41,709 nucleotides of DNA from Candidatus Methylomirabilota bacterium (GTDB lineage Bacteria; Methylomirabilota; Methylomirabilia; Methylomirabilales; 2-02-FULL-66-22). The notes beneath the pieces are model-generated. The model was not told the origin of the DNA. It worked only from the letters and a program-made list of their open reading frames with translations, and did no database searches. The DNA lies in contig JAPLLC010000085.1 of assembly GCA_026387775.1 (NCBI GenBank), positions 1 to 41,709 on the forward strand. Direction: 5' to 3'. The position numbers and the translations under genes are program-made. Below, piece after piece: positions 15,121 through 24,216 of the stretch; within the stretch, counting starts at the first letter, position 1; the number at the start of each line of letters is the position of its first letter.

Positions 15121-16482
15121 ATGAGCCGCGAAGAAATTCTGATAGTTGACGACGAAAAGAACATCCGAAGCTCCCTGGAGGGCATCCTCAAGGATGAGGG
15201 GTACCGGGTCCGCAGCGTCCCAAGGGGGGAAGACCTGTTGAAGCAGGTGGCCCAGGGAGTTCCGGACCTCGTTATTCTGGACGTCTGGCTGCCGGGCATG
15301 GACGGGCTGCAAGCGCTCGAGGAGGTGAAGCGGGTTCACCCCGAGCTCCCCGTCATCATGATCTCCGGCCACTCGACGGTCGAGACGGCGGTGAAGGCCA
15401 CGAGGCTGGGGGCTTACGATTTTATCGAGAAGCCCCTGAGCCTGGAGAAGACCATTCTGGCGGTGCGGAACGCCCTGGAGCACCAGCGGCTGGAGCAGGA
15501 GAACCTGACGCTGCGGCAGACCCTGGATGAGCGGTACGAGTTGGTGGGCGAGAGCCCGGCGATTCATGCGCTGCGCATCCAAATCCAGTCAGCCGCTCCC
15601 AGCCATGGCCGGGTGCTGATCCGCGGCGAGAGCGGGACCGGGAAGGAACTGATCGCCCGGGCCATCCACCGGCAGAGCCTGCGAGCGGAGAGGCCCTTCG
15701 TGGAGGTGAACTGCGCTGCCATCCCGGACGAATTGATCGAGAGCGAGCTGTTCGGCCACGAGCGCGGGGCGTTCACCGGCGCCACCACGAAGCGCCGCGG
15801 AAAATTCGAGCTGGCGGACGGCGGCACCATCTTCCTGGACGAGGTCGGCGACATGAGCATCAAGACCCAGGCGAAGGTGCTGCGGGTCCTGCAGGAGCAG
15901 ACCTTCGAGCGGGTCGGGGGCAGCGAGACCCTGACCGTGGACGTCCGTGTCATCGCGGCCTCCAACAAGAATCTGGAGGAGGAGATCCAGCGGGGCACCT
16001 TCCGGGAGGATCTCTTCTATCGCTTGAACGTTATTCCCTTCGAGGTCCTGCCGCTCCGGGACCGAAGGGAAGACGTTGTTCTGCTGGCAGAGCATTTCCT
16101 GGGCCTGTTCTCTCGCGAGGATGGGAAGTGGGAGAAGACCATCAGTCGAGACGCGCTGGACATCTTGGTGAAGTATCCATGGCCAGGAAACGTTCGCGAA
16201 CTTCGAAATGTGATGGAGCGGATGGTCATCATGGTTCCGCGCAATTCCATCGAGGCGGGAGACCTGGAGACCTCGCTTCGCATCCGTGCGGAACCGGAGC
16301 CGGTCGAGGAGATGGAGGGAACGCTGCGCGAGGCGAGGGAACAGTGCGAGAAGAAGTTCATCTTGCGCCGTTTGCAGGAGACGCGCTGGAACGTCACGCG
16401 CGCGGCGGAGCGGTTGGGCATCGAGCGCAGCAACCTGCACCGCAAGATGAAGGGGTATGGGATCGAGACACCGAGGGATTAG
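15121..16482 (+). CDS. ntrX: NtrX-type sigma-54-dependent response regulator
   Basis: A 453-residue transcription activator. The receiver domain has phospho-acceptor D54 (VILDVWLPG) and the lysine in IEKP. The AAA+ domain shows Walker A GESGTGKE (169-176) and the sigma-54-contacting GAFTGA loop (216-221). The C-terminal Fis-type helix-turn-helix reads RAAERLGIERSNLHRKM. It would be phosphorylated by the adjacent NtrY-like kinase and activate sigma-54 promoters. The intact GAFTGA loop supports true sigma-54 dependence, unlike some NtrX proteins that have lost it. No strong Shine-Dalgarno precedes ATG 15121. Confidence 0.92.
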   Translation: MSREEILIVDDEKNIRSSLEGILKDEGYRVRSVPRGEDLLKQVAQGVPDLVILDVWLPGMDGLQALEEVKRVHPELPVIMISGHSTVETAVKATRLGAYDFIEKPLSLEKTILAVRNALEHQRLEQENLTLRQTLDERYELVGESPAIHALRIQIQSAAPSHGRVLIRGESGTGKELIARAIHRQSLRAERPFVEVNCAAIPDELIESELFGHERGAFTGATTKRRGKFELADGGTIFLDEVGDMSIKTQAKVLRVLQEQTFERVGGSETLTVDVRVIAASNKNLEEEIQRGTFREDLFYRLNVIPFEVLPLRDRREDVVLLAEHFLGLFSREDGKWEKTISRDALDILVKYPWPGNVRELRNVMERMVIMVPRNSIEAGDLETSLRIRAEPEPVEEMEGTLREAREQCEKKFILRRLQETRWNVTRAAERLGIERSNLHRKMKGYGIETPRD

Positions 16483-16523
16483 AGCCGAGAGCCGAGACCG
16501 GAGACCGGAAACTGGAGTCGGGA
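16482..16523. repeat. period-7 degenerate tandem repeat
   Basis: Six heptamers run from the last base of the ntrX stop codon: GAGCCGA twice, GACCGGA twice, then AACTGGA and GTCGGGA. The phrase differs from the heptamers at 9525 and 32601, but position and period are the same. Confidence 0.7.
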
Positions 16524-16607
16524 AGGTTCGTTGCCGATGGCTCGCGACTAGCGGCCCGGTCCATGAGCTATGAGCGCATCAGGGGTAATTAATCAGGAGA
16601 GGAAACC

Positions 16608-17267
16608 GTGACCGACCCGCGGGGCGTGATCTTCGACATGGACGGGGTGCTCGTCAACAGCGAGCCGCTGCATCTTCGGGCCACCCAGGAAATCCTGGCG
16701 GCCCACGGCGTGACGCTGACCGACGAGGACTACTTCCGCCGCTACATCGTGTACTCGGACTGGGAGCTCATGGAGCTTCTGCTTCCCGACGCGACCGCGC
16801 GGCCCGCGGCCGCCACGGCGAAGAGCCGGCGCTATCTGGAGCTCGTCCAGGCGGGTGTTCCCGCCTTTTCGGACGGTCTGGGGCTCCTCATGCGGACCGA
16901 CGGCTGGCAGGTGGGGCTGGCCACGGGATCGCTGCGGCGCGAGGCGGAGCTGGCGCTGGACTCCCTCGGGATCCGGGAGCGTTTCCAGACCATCGTGACG
17001 CGGGAAGACTGCGTCAACGGCAAGCCGCACCCAGAGCCGTTCCTCCGGGCGGCCGAAGGGCTCGGCTTGCCTCCGGAGCGGTGCGTGGTGATCGAGGACA
17101 CGCCCGGCGGGATCCGGGCGGCCAAGGCGGCCGGGATGCGGTGTGTGGCCGTCACCCACTCCTGTCAGGAAGACAGCCTGCGTGAGGCGGACCTGATCGT
17201 GGATGACCTGGGGGCGGTCGACCTCGACGCTCTGGTCTCCGGGGCGAGGCAGGGCGATGCTGGATGA
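16608..17267 (+). CDS. HAD-superfamily hydrolase, beta-phosphoglucomutase-like
   Basis: A 219-residue HAD phosphatase with motif I FDMDGVLVNS (nucleophile D10, acid/base D12), a helical cap, motif II threonine in GLATGS, motif III lysine in NGKPHPEPFL and motif IV VIEDTPGGI. It likely dephosphorylates or isomerises a small sugar phosphate. The GTG start at 16608 follows GGAGAGG. It is a paralogue of the HAD gene at 1095, but its C-terminus ends at the normal position. Its stop overlaps the start region of the next membrane-protein gene (ATG 17257), so the two are coupled. Confidence 0.9.
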   Translation: MTDPRGVIFDMDGVLVNSEPLHLRATQEILAAHGVTLTDEDYFRRYIVYSDWELMELLLPDATARPAAATAKSRRYLELVQAGVPAFSDGLGLLMRTDGWQVGLATGSLRREAELALDSLGIRERFQTIVTREDCVNGKPHPEPFLRAAEGLGLPPERCVVIEDTPGGIRAAKAAGMRCVAVTHSCQEDSLREADLIVDDLGAVDLDALVSGARQGDAG

Positions 17268-17784
17268 AGCCGTTCGAGATCGGGTCCGCGCCGTCATGGC
17301 CCCGCTGCGGGTGGTGTACGCCGCCATGCTGGGGTCGATCCTGGTATACTGGATCGTCGTTCAGGTGATCCGGAAGGTGGGCCAGATCCCGAGGGGGCGA
17401 GACATCTTCGCCGCCGTGGACGGGCTTCGCTACCCGCTGTATGTCATCGGGGGGGCGGCCTGCGTGGCGATCCTGGTGATGCGACGGCGCCTCTTCGATC
17501 CGGACGGGTTGGTTCGACGGGCGCGCGGCCGGAGCCTTCCGGAGGTCCTGTCCATTCTTTCGTCCAACCAGATCCTGGTCTTCGCGGTGGCGGAGGTGCC
17601 GGTGATCCTGGGGCTGGCCCTCTACTTTGTGGGGGGGTATCTCCTGGATTTCTACGCCCTGGCCGGCGTGTCGGTCCTGGCCTTCGCGCTGGCCTTTCCG
17701 TCGGCCGGCGACTGGGAGGACGCCCTCACGCGTATCCGCGAGTCTCAGCCAGACCTGTTCGCGCCCCCCGGACAGTCCATTTGA
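17257..17784 (+). CDS. hypothetical membrane protein with four predicted helices
   Basis: A 175-residue integral membrane protein that I do not recognise. Hydrophobic segments lie near residues 17-36, 58-76, 110-130 and 133-152, with a basic cytoplasmic loop (RRRLFDPDGLVRRARGR) between the second and third. ATG 17257 starts 11 bases before the HAD stop codon and follows a purine-rich stretch, so it is probably translated from the same mRNA. It resembles the many small uncharacterised 4-TM proteins of proteobacteria-like genomes; no catalytic motif is visible. Confidence 0.75.
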   Translation: MLDEAVRDRVRAVMAPLRVVYAAMLGSILVYWIVVQVIRKVGQIPRGRDIFAAVDGLRYPLYVIGGAACVAILVMRRRLFDPDGLVRRARGRSLPEVLSILSSNQILVFAVAEVPVILGLALYFVGGYLLDFYALAGVSVLAFALAFPSAGDWEDALTRIRESQPDLFAPPGQSI

Positions 17785-17873
17785 TCCCGAACGTTGCAGT
17801 GAAGTATTTCGGCTGATCCTCGATTCTCGCAGCGCTGGCCACCACGCAAGCGGAGGAGCAGGGGAGAAGACGT

Positions 17874-18695
17874 ATGCCTGAACTGCCGGAGGTCGAGGTG
17901 ATTCGGCGCGCCCTGGCCCCCCGGGTCGTGGGGCGGCGAATCGAGGAGGCGCAGATCGCCCTGCCACGGCTCACGCGGCGCGGCGGGACGCCGCAGGGGG
18001 TCGCGGCGGCAGTCACGGGTCGGACCGTGGCGGCCCTCGGCCGACGGGGCAAGTGCGTTCTCTTCGACCTCGGGGGGGAGAGCCTGATCGTTCGCCTCGG
18101 GATGACGGGTCAGCTCCTCTGGTGGGAGACGGGCGCCCGGTTTCGGCCGGACAGCCACACGCACGCCCACCTGCGCTTTTCCGGAGGCGGCGTCCTCTCG
18201 TACCGGGACGTCCGGAAGTTCGGCGAGTTGTTCCTCCTGCCGACGGCGACGCTGGAGACCGCGCTGCGGATCGGGATGGAGCCGCTGGACTCGGCCTTCA
18301 CGGTCGAGGCGCTGGCCCGGGTCTGCCGGGACTCCAGCGTGCGAATCAAGTCTTTCCTCCTGGATCAACGGAAGATCGCCGGGATCGGGAACATCTATGC
18401 AGATGAGGCCCTCTTCCGGGCTGGAATCCGGCCCACGCGGAGGGCATCGTCACTTCGCCTCGAGGAGATTCGCGCCCTGCGACGCGCGGTCCGGACCGTC
18501 CTGCGGAGCGCGATTCGGCACCGAGGGAGCACCATCTCCGATTATCGCGACCCCTGCGGACAGCCCGGAGACTTCGCCCCCCTTCACCGCGTGTACCATC
18601 GGCACGGCACGCCGTGCGCGGTGTGCGGGACGCCGATCCAAAGGATCGTCCTCGGCCAGCGCGGCACGCACTTCTGCTCCACCTGCCAGCGATAG
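17874..18695 (+). CDS. mutM: formamidopyrimidine-DNA glycosylase
   Basis: A bifunctional base-excision repair enzyme removing 8-oxoguanine and formamidopyrimidines. The mature N-terminus PELPEVE supplies the catalytic proline (P2) and E3; the conserved lysine lies in RRGKCVLFDL; the helix-two-turn-helix region shows KIAGIGNIYADEALFRAGI; and the C-terminal zinc finger has CAVC and CSTC. The length of 273 residues is normal. It is followed 12 bases later by the PolX gene, so two DNA-repair genes form an operon. AGGGGAGAAG precedes the ATG. Confidence 0.95.
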   Translation: MPELPEVEVIRRALAPRVVGRRIEEAQIALPRLTRRGGTPQGVAAAVTGRTVAALGRRGKCVLFDLGGESLIVRLGMTGQLLWWETGARFRPDSHTHAHLRFSGGGVLSYRDVRKFGELFLLPTATLETALRIGMEPLDSAFTVEALARVCRDSSVRIKSFLLDQRKIAGIGNIYADEALFRAGIRPTRRASSLRLEEIRALRRAVRTVLRSAIRHRGSTISDYRDPCGQPGDFAPLHRVYHRHGTPCAVCGTPIQRIVLGQRGTHFCSTCQR

Positions 18696-18707
18696 GCTTG
18701 GAGTGAG

Positions 18708-20438
18708 ATGAAGAACGCCGAAATTGCGGCACTGTTCAGCGAGATCGCCGACTTCCTGGAGATCAAGGGGGAGAACCCGTTCCGCGTGCGGGCGTACCGG
18801 CGCGCCGCCCAGACGATGGAAGGGCTGGCGGAGGATGTCGCGGCCGTCGCAGACCGCAGGGGGCTTCTGGAGATCTCGGGGATCGGAAAGGATCTGGCGG
18901 GAAAGATCCAGGAGTTTCTTCAGTCTGGAGCCGTCGAGTATCTGGAGGGGCTTCGCAGAGAGATTCCCGCCGGCGTTGTCGAGCTGATGCGCATCCATGG
19001 CGTGGGGCCGAAGACCGCCAAGCTGCTTTACGAGCAGGTCGGCGTGGATTCGGTGGAGAAGCTGGAGGAGTTGGCCAAGGAGCACAAGCTGGCCGGCGTC
19101 CCCGGCATCCAGGCCAAGACCGAGGAGAATATCCTGAAGGGGATTGCCGTCTGGCGCGGCGGGCGGGAGCGGACGCCGCTCGGGGCGGCCCTCAGCCTGG
19201 CCGAGACGATCCTGGAGACCTTGCGGGACCTCGAGGAGGTGGACCAGATCTCCACGGCGGGAAGCCTCCGCCGGATGAAGGAGACCGTGAAGGACATCGA
19301 CATCCTGGTCACCTCGAAAACGCCCGCACGGATCATGGAGGTCTTCGTTGGGTTGCCCAACGTGGCCGAAGTCCTGGCCCACGGCGAGACGAAATCCAGC
19401 CTTCGGCTGCGCGAAGGTATCCAGGTGGACCTCCGGGTGGTGGAGCCGGATTGCTTCGGTGCGGCGCTCCAGTACTTTACCGGCTCCAAGCAGCACAACA
19501 TCCGAGTGCGTGAGCTTGCCCAGCGGAGGGAGTTGAAGGTCAGCGAGTACGGAGTCTTCGATGGCAGGTCGGGCAAGCGGGTGGCGGGGGCCACCGAAGA
19601 GGACGTGTACCGAGCCGTCGGACTCCCGTTCATCCCGCCCGAACTGCGCGAAGACGTGGGGGAGATCGAGGCGGCGCTGGCGGACCGGCTCCCGACGCTG
19701 GTCGCGCTTGCGGATATCCGGGGGGACCTGCAGCTCCACACGACCTGGAGCGACGGGGCGCATTCCCTCGCGGACCTCGCGGCCGGCGTGCAGGCGAAGG
19801 GGTATCAATACATGGCGGTGACCGACCACTCCAAGTCGGTCACGGTCGCGAAGGGGATGGACGAGGCGCGGGTCGTACAGATGATCGCGGAGGTGCGCTC
19901 GCTCAACCGTCGGCTGAAGAGTTTTCGGGTGTTGGCCGGTTGCGAGGTGGACATCCTGGCCGACGGCAGTCTGGACTTTCCGGACGAGATTCTCGCCCAG
20001 CTCGACCTCGTGCAGGTCTCCGTTCATTCGCGGTTCAAGATGAGCATGGAGGAGATGACGGCGCGAATCGTCCGGGCCGTTCGACATTCCCTCGTGCATA
20101 TCCTCGGCCACCCCACCGGCCGACTTATCGGGGAGCGGGCCGCGTACGAGGTGGACATGGAGGCAGTCCTGCAGGCCGCCAAGGTGGCGGGCATAGCGGT
20201 GGAGATCACCGCCTCGCCCTCGCGATTGGACCTGAACGACTTGCACGCGCGGCGGGCCAAGGAGCTCGGGATCCCCATCACCATCAGCACCGACGCCCAT
20301 GCCATGCCGCAGCTCGACTTCATGCGATACGGGGTCGCCGTGGCGCGTCGCGCCTGGCTGACGCCTGGAGACGTGCTCAACACGCTGCCCGATCGGGATC
20401 TCGTCTCCTGGCTGGGCCAGAGGCGACGGCCGGTATGA
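18708..20438 (+). CDS. polX: DNA polymerase/3'-5' exonuclease PolX
   Basis: A 576-residue family X DNA polymerase for gap-filling repair. The N-terminal helix-hairpin-helix region (about 1-140) includes LEISGIGKDLAGKI and IHGVGPKTAKLL. The nucleotidyltransferase core has GSLRR and the catalytic aspartates in KDIDILV and VDLRVV. A C-terminal PHP domain (about 335-570) keeps its metal ligands: LQLHTTWSD, VTDHS, GCEVDIL, VSVHSRF, ILGHPTG and ISTDAHAM, giving manganese-dependent 3'-5' exonuclease activity. GGAGTGAG precedes the ATG. It is the last gene of the mutM operon. Confidence 0.95.
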   Translation: MKNAEIAALFSEIADFLEIKGENPFRVRAYRRAAQTMEGLAEDVAAVADRRGLLEISGIGKDLAGKIQEFLQSGAVEYLEGLRREIPAGVVELMRIHGVGPKTAKLLYEQVGVDSVEKLEELAKEHKLAGVPGIQAKTEENILKGIAVWRGGRERTPLGAALSLAETILETLRDLEEVDQISTAGSLRRMKETVKDIDILVTSKTPARIMEVFVGLPNVAEVLAHGETKSSLRLREGIQVDLRVVEPDCFGAALQYFTGSKQHNIRVRELAQRRELKVSEYGVFDGRSGKRVAGATEEDVYRAVGLPFIPPELREDVGEIEAALADRLPTLVALADIRGDLQLHTTWSDGAHSLADLAAGVQAKGYQYMAVTDHSKSVTVAKGMDEARVVQMIAEVRSLNRRLKSFRVLAGCEVDILADGSLDFPDEILAQLDLVQVSVHSRFKMSMEEMTARIVRAVRHSLVHILGHPTGRLIGERAAYEVDMEAVLQAAKVAGIAVEITASPSRLDLNDLHARRAKELGIPITISTDAHAMPQLDFMRYGVAVARRAWLTPGDVLNTLPDRDLVSWLGQRRRPV

Positions 20439-20549
20439 GCGGCGGCGGCGCTCCGGGAGACCTTGATGGCCCCTGGTGTCCTAACTGAACGCTAACACCG
20501 CGCCATTTCCCCAGACGAACCGCGCATTCGCACCGCGCTCCCTCCGCGG

Positions 20550-20578
20550 TTGACGCAAACCGGTCCCGGGGGTAGTAT
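20550..20578 (+). promoter_or_regulatory. promoter of the gamma-glutamyltransferase gene
   Basis: TTGACG (20550-20555), a 17-base spacer and TAGTAT (20573-20578). It lies about 90 bases before the start codon, in the 229-base gap after the PolX gene. Confidence 0.5.
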
Positions 20579-20667
20579 TCGCGCCGATTCGCCGAGTCTC
20601 CTGCCGACAGCGCTTGTCCACGGCAGGTTGTTTCGGCCGACAAACCCTCTGCCAAGGAGAAAGATTC

Positions 20668-22467
20668 ATGGCGTCTTTCACGACCCGTCCCGTCATCATG
20701 GGAACGCGTGGGGTGGTCACCTCGGGACACTATCTGGCGACAGCCGCCGGCTTTCGCATCATGGAGCGGGGCGGCAACGCCGTCGATGCCGCCGCGGCGA
20801 TGGGCTTCTGTCTCAATCTGCTGGAGCCGCAGAGCAACGGGATCGGCGGTGAGGTCCCTGTGCTCATCTATTCGGCGCGGGAGGGGAAGGTCCACGCGAT
20901 CAGCGGGGTCGGCTGGAACGCCACGGCGTTCACCATCGAGTGGTGCCGGACGCACGGGATCGATCTCATCCCCGGCGATGGATTTCTGCCGGCCTGCGTC
21001 CCGGCGCCGGTGGACACCTGGGCGACGGCGCTGGCTCGCTTCGGCAGCCTGCGTTTCGCGGATATCCTCCAGCCGGCGATCGAGCTGGCCGAGCAGGGCT
21101 TCCCGATCTACGAGGGGCTGCAGGAGCACCTGGCAGCCAACCGGGAGAAGTACCTGACGCGCTACCCCACGACGGGGGAGCTGTACCTGCCGGGCGGCCG
21201 CATCCCCGAGGTAGGCGAGGTGTGGCGGAACCCCGACTGGGCCAACGTCCTCAAGCGGCTGTGCCGCGCCGAGGCCGCCGCGGCCGCGAAGGGGCGGGTG
21301 GCCGGCCTCGAGGCGGCGCGCGACGCGTTCTACACGGGGGAAATCGCCGAGCGCATCGTGCGCTTCATCGGCGACACTCCGGTAGAGGATGCGAGTGGCA
21401 GCGCCCACACGGGCCTGCTGTCCTACGAGGACCTGGCCGAGTGGCACGCCTCGGTCGAGGAGCCGGTGTCCCTGGCGTACGGGGGTCTGGAGGTCCACAA
21501 GTGCCCGACCTGGACGCAGGGGCCGGTGTTCCTGCAGCATCTGGGGCTTTTGGCCGGGGATGATCTCCGGGCGCTCGGCCAGAACTCGGCCGAGTATCTG
21601 CATCTGCTCATCGAGTCTGCCAAGCTGGCCTTCGCCGACCGGGAGGCGTACTACGGCGACCCGCGCTTCGATCGCGTGCCCCTGGACGTCCTGTTGTCGC
21701 CCGCCTACACGGCCAAGCGGCGGGCCTTGATCAGGGCCGAGGCCTGCCCTCACTTCCGGCCGGGGGACGTGGGGCAGGGGGTGCCCGCCTACGCCACGTT
21801 CAACGTGCAGGAGGACAACCGGAAGGCCCTCCAGATTGCCGGTCGCGACGCGCGGGACCTGGGATTGGGCCACTCACATGTGGGCGACACGACCCATCTC
21901 GACGCCGTGGACCGCCAGGGGAACATGGTGGCGGCGACCCCCAGCGGTGGCTGGCTGGCGGATTCCCCGGTGATCCCTGGACTGGGCTTCCCGCTGGGCA
22001 GCCGGGGGCAGATGTTCTACCTGAACGCCGCGAGGCCGAACGCCCTGGCGCCGCGCAAGCGCCCGCGCGCCACGCTGACGCCCTCGCTCGCCACCCGCGG
22101 CGGCAAGCCCTTCATGGTGTTCGGCACGCCGGGCGGCGATGGGCAGGATCAGTGGACGCTCCAGTTCTTCCTGAACCACGTGGTTTTCGGGATGAACCTG
22201 CAAGAGGCGCTGGATGCCCCCACGGTCACCTGCGTCCACTTTCCCTCGTCCTTTTACCCGCGGCCGGCCTACCCGAACCGCGTGGAGGTGGAGGGGCGCA
22301 TCGACAAGGCGATCCTCCAGGGGCTGGAGCGACGCGGCCACGAGGTCAAGCTGCTGGACGGCTGGGCCAACGGCAAGGTCATGGGGATTCGCTTCGACGA
22401 GGCGCAGGGCGTCATCGCGGGCGCCGTCTCGCCGCGCCGTTCCATCGGCTACGGACTGGGGTGGTAG
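20668..22467 (+). CDS. gamma-glutamyltransferase family protein
   Basis: A 599-residue Ntn-hydrolase of the gamma-glutamyltranspeptidase family, which cleaves gamma-glutamyl amide bonds and is made as a proenzyme that self-cleaves. The nucleophile is T408 at the start of TTHLDAVDRQGNMVAATPS, preceded by GHSHVGD. The N-terminal half keeps GGNAVDAAAAMGFCLNLLEP and SNGIGGE. I see no signal peptide from ATG 20668 (AAGGAG seven to eight bases upstream), so it may be cytoplasmic; the related acylases/hydrolases also share this fold. It is followed by a DUF1028 protein, also an Ntn-like hydrolase, and such pairs are common near peptide transporters. Confidence 0.92.
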   Translation: MASFTTRPVIMGTRGVVTSGHYLATAAGFRIMERGGNAVDAAAAMGFCLNLLEPQSNGIGGEVPVLIYSAREGKVHAISGVGWNATAFTIEWCRTHGIDLIPGDGFLPACVPAPVDTWATALARFGSLRFADILQPAIELAEQGFPIYEGLQEHLAANREKYLTRYPTTGELYLPGGRIPEVGEVWRNPDWANVLKRLCRAEAAAAAKGRVAGLEAARDAFYTGEIAERIVRFIGDTPVEDASGSAHTGLLSYEDLAEWHASVEEPVSLAYGGLEVHKCPTWTQGPVFLQHLGLLAGDDLRALGQNSAEYLHLLIESAKLAFADREAYYGDPRFDRVPLDVLLSPAYTAKRRALIRAEACPHFRPGDVGQGVPAYATFNVQEDNRKALQIAGRDARDLGLGHSHVGDTTHLDAVDRQGNMVAATPSGGWLADSPVIPGLGFPLGSRGQMFYLNAARPNALAPRKRPRATLTPSLATRGGKPFMVFGTPGGDGQDQWTLQFFLNHVVFGMNLQEALDAPTVTCVHFPSSFYPRPAYPNRVEVEGRIDKAILQGLERRGHEVKLLDGWANGKVMGIRFDEAQGVIAGAVSPRRSIGYGLGW

Positions 22468-22469
22468 AG

Positions 22470-23150
22470 ATGCTGGACCTCCATACCTTCTCCATCGTGG
22501 CGCATGATCCGGCGGTCGGCGCCTTCGGCGTGGCGGTGGCGACCGCGCGGCCGGCGGTAGGGGCTCTGGTGCCGTTCGTCTCACTCTCCGGCGGGATCGC
22601 GACCCAGGCCCGGGTGAGCACGGAGATCGGGCGGCGAGGGATCACCCTGCTGGAACAGGGGGTTCCGGTCGGCGTGGCGATCCGCGCGCTCCTGGAGGGC
22701 GACCCGGACCGCGAGATCCGGCAGGTGCACGGGGTGGACGCCACCGGAGGCTTCTGCCACACGGGGGCGAGCTGCGTTCCCTGGTGCGGGCATCATGACG
22801 GGGGCGACTTCACGGTGGCCGGCAACATGTTGGCCGGCCCTCAAGTGGTCGAGGCCGTGGTAGAGGTGTACCGGCGTGCCCGCAAAGAGGGGCGCGAGGT
22901 GTCGGAGCGCATCCTTCTCGCACTCGAGGCCGGCCAGGCGGCGGGCGGGGACAAGCGGGGGAAGCAGTCGGCCGCGCTTCTCGTCGCCAGCCGCGAGCCG
23001 CGGGGCTATCACAACCTGCGGGTGGATGATCACGCGGACCCGGTGGCGGAGCTTCGGCGCGTCTACGACCTTGTGGTGCAGCACTCGCTGAAGATCGAGC
23101 GGGAGTATGGCCCGGAGGGGCTCCGATTGTTCAGCCGGGTCAAGTACTGA
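22470..23150 (+). CDS. DUF1028 protein (Ntn-hydrolase-like), intact copy
   Basis: A 226-residue DUF1028 protein. The family shares the Ntn-hydrolase fold and is often next to gamma-glutamyltransferases, but its reaction is not established. The start HTFSIVAHDPAVGAFGVAVATARPAVG is typical, followed by GGIATQARVSTEIGRRG, a cysteine/tryptophan-rich CVPWCGHHDG segment, AGNMLAG, and the conserved tail RVDDHADPVAELRRVYDL. ATG 22470 begins two bases after the gamma-glutamyltransferase stop, so they are translated together. A second, 5'-truncated copy lies at 25152-25721, about 85% identical over 189 residues by my count. Confidence 0.9.
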   Translation: MLDLHTFSIVAHDPAVGAFGVAVATARPAVGALVPFVSLSGGIATQARVSTEIGRRGITLLEQGVPVGVAIRALLEGDPDREIRQVHGVDATGGFCHTGASCVPWCGHHDGGDFTVAGNMLAGPQVVEAVVEVYRRARKEGREVSERILLALEAGQAAGGDKRGKQSAALLVASREPRGYHNLRVDDHADPVAELRRVYDLVVQHSLKIEREYGPEGLRLFSRVKY

Positions 23151-23511
23151 GTAACGTCATTGTAACGGGTCTCATTGCCGCGTAATCAACTCGCCATAGC
23201 CTCATAGCCCCGGTGTAGTCGGTCGCCGCGGGCGGGACCCCTGTCTGCCAGGGGCCTCCTCGATGCGCGCTACCAGCCCCTGATCCTCTCCTCCATTTTC
23301 CTCTTGACAGGCGTGTCCGGTGCGCCAGATACTCCCCCTCATTCCGGGGGCACAGCTTGACTTGGGCGACTTGGCGGGCCTGGGATAGCCGGCCGGGTCG
23401 CGCCGGGGGGGGCGGGGCGGCCGTCGCCCCGAACGTCGCGCAGCCACCGAGAAGCAATTTTCCTGTCACCAAGGTTCGCCTATAACACGAAAGGCTAAGG
23501 AGGGAATATCA
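23151..23511. other. intergenic region and left edge of the low-GC insert
   Basis: The first 300 bases are GC-rich like the flanks and hold a 6-bp hairpin (23238-23243/23249-23254) that might end the DUF1028 transcript, though no T-run follows. A promoter-like pair lies at 23304-23333. Composition drops near 23455-23460, which I take as the approximate insert edge. I found no direct or inverted repeat marking it. Confidence 0.45.
23304..23333 (+). promoter_or_regulatory. candidate promoter upstream of the lipoprotein gene
   Basis: TTGACA (23304-23309), an 18-base spacer and GATACT (23328-23333). The predicted leader of about 170 bases opens with a CCCCC/GGGGG hairpin. It lies on the GC-rich side of the composition boundary, so it may be a native promoter now driving the inserted gene. 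Confidence 0.4.
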
Positions 23512-23994
23512 ATTTTCGCGCGATTGTTCGTCTTCTCCTTGTCGGTTCTGATGGTTTCTGCTTGTGTCACTCCATCTCCATCTTTCTCGGCTGCTGTTGC
23601 TCCGGAGTCCGCGCAATCTGAGCAATCGGTGGTTACCGAAGAGTATGCCCGGAAAGCCTTAATCTGTACGTGGACTGGTAAGTGGAGCGCTTATGGCAAC
23701 ACTATAGTTCTTTATATAAAGGAGATAACTAGCGACAACCATATTCTGGGCACTTACACTTGGGGGGCAAGTCCAAGAAGTTTTACTACGAGGTGGGGTT
23801 TCCCTGGAGGCACCAATAACTTAGAGACCCTAAACATAAAATTTATTCCTCCTAATAGGATTGAGTGGAAGAAAAGCGGAGGCAGATGGTCGTGGTTTGA
23901 TCTCCAGCCGGACGGCAGACTGGCAGCTAAGCGTACATCACCAGCCTCAGATTGGCCGTCTCTAGATGCCGCTATCTTGTCCTGCCAGAAGTAG
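23512..23994 (+). CDS. putative lipoprotein in the low-GC insert
   Basis: A secreted protein of about 155-160 residues with a signal peptide ending in a lipobox (VSAC), so probably lipid-anchored. After a serine-rich spacer comes a small domain rich in W, G and aromatic residues (CTWTGKWSAYGNTIVLYIKEI, TYTWGASP, WSWFDLQPDGRL) that looks like an all-beta fold. I do not recognise the family. No ATG fits: AGGAGG at 23498-23503 is eight bases from an in-frame ATT (23512) but 20 from TTG 23524. ATT initiation or a mutated ATG is therefore possible, and the added residues FAR would give the signal peptide a basic start. Codon use is AT-richer than its neighbours. Confidence 0.6.
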   Translation: MFARLFVFSLSVLMVSACVTPSPSFSAAVAPESAQSEQSVVTEEYARKALICTWTGKWSAYGNTIVLYIKEITSDNHILGTYTWGASPRSFTTRWGFPGGTNNLETLNIKFIPPNRIEWKKSGGRWSWFDLQPDGRLAAKRTSPASDWPSLDAAILSCQK

Positions 23995-24016
23995 CCAGAA
24001 GTAGTTAGTTACAAAT

Positions 24017-24047
24017 CCGCCCTTTCCCAAAGGGAAGCGGCGGTTTT
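24017..24047. terminator. strong intrinsic terminator after the lipoprotein gene
   Basis: CCGCC (24017-24021) pairs with GGCGG (24039-24043); after one mismatch TTTCCC pairs with GGGAAG around an AAA loop. TTTT follows at 24044 and AAA precedes the stem, so it may work in both directions. It means the FRG gene downstream needs its own promoter, which I could not identify. Confidence 0.85.
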
Positions 24048-24216
24048 CTATTTGTATGGCGTGGTTGGGTTTGCATTTGGATCAACAGGTGCTCTGGGTG
24101 CAAGGGTAACGGATCTCTTGTATCTTCTTTCGGAATTAGACCGTAACCACCTTTGCGAACGGCCAGGCAGCGCTTGGAGCTATTCACAGCCGGACGGAGA
24201 TAGGAGGTAATGACGC

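Noticed and set aside
18450-20300. Long minus-strand frame opposite PolX
   Set aside because: The plus strand encodes complete HhH, polymerase and PHP motifs; the opposite translation has none.
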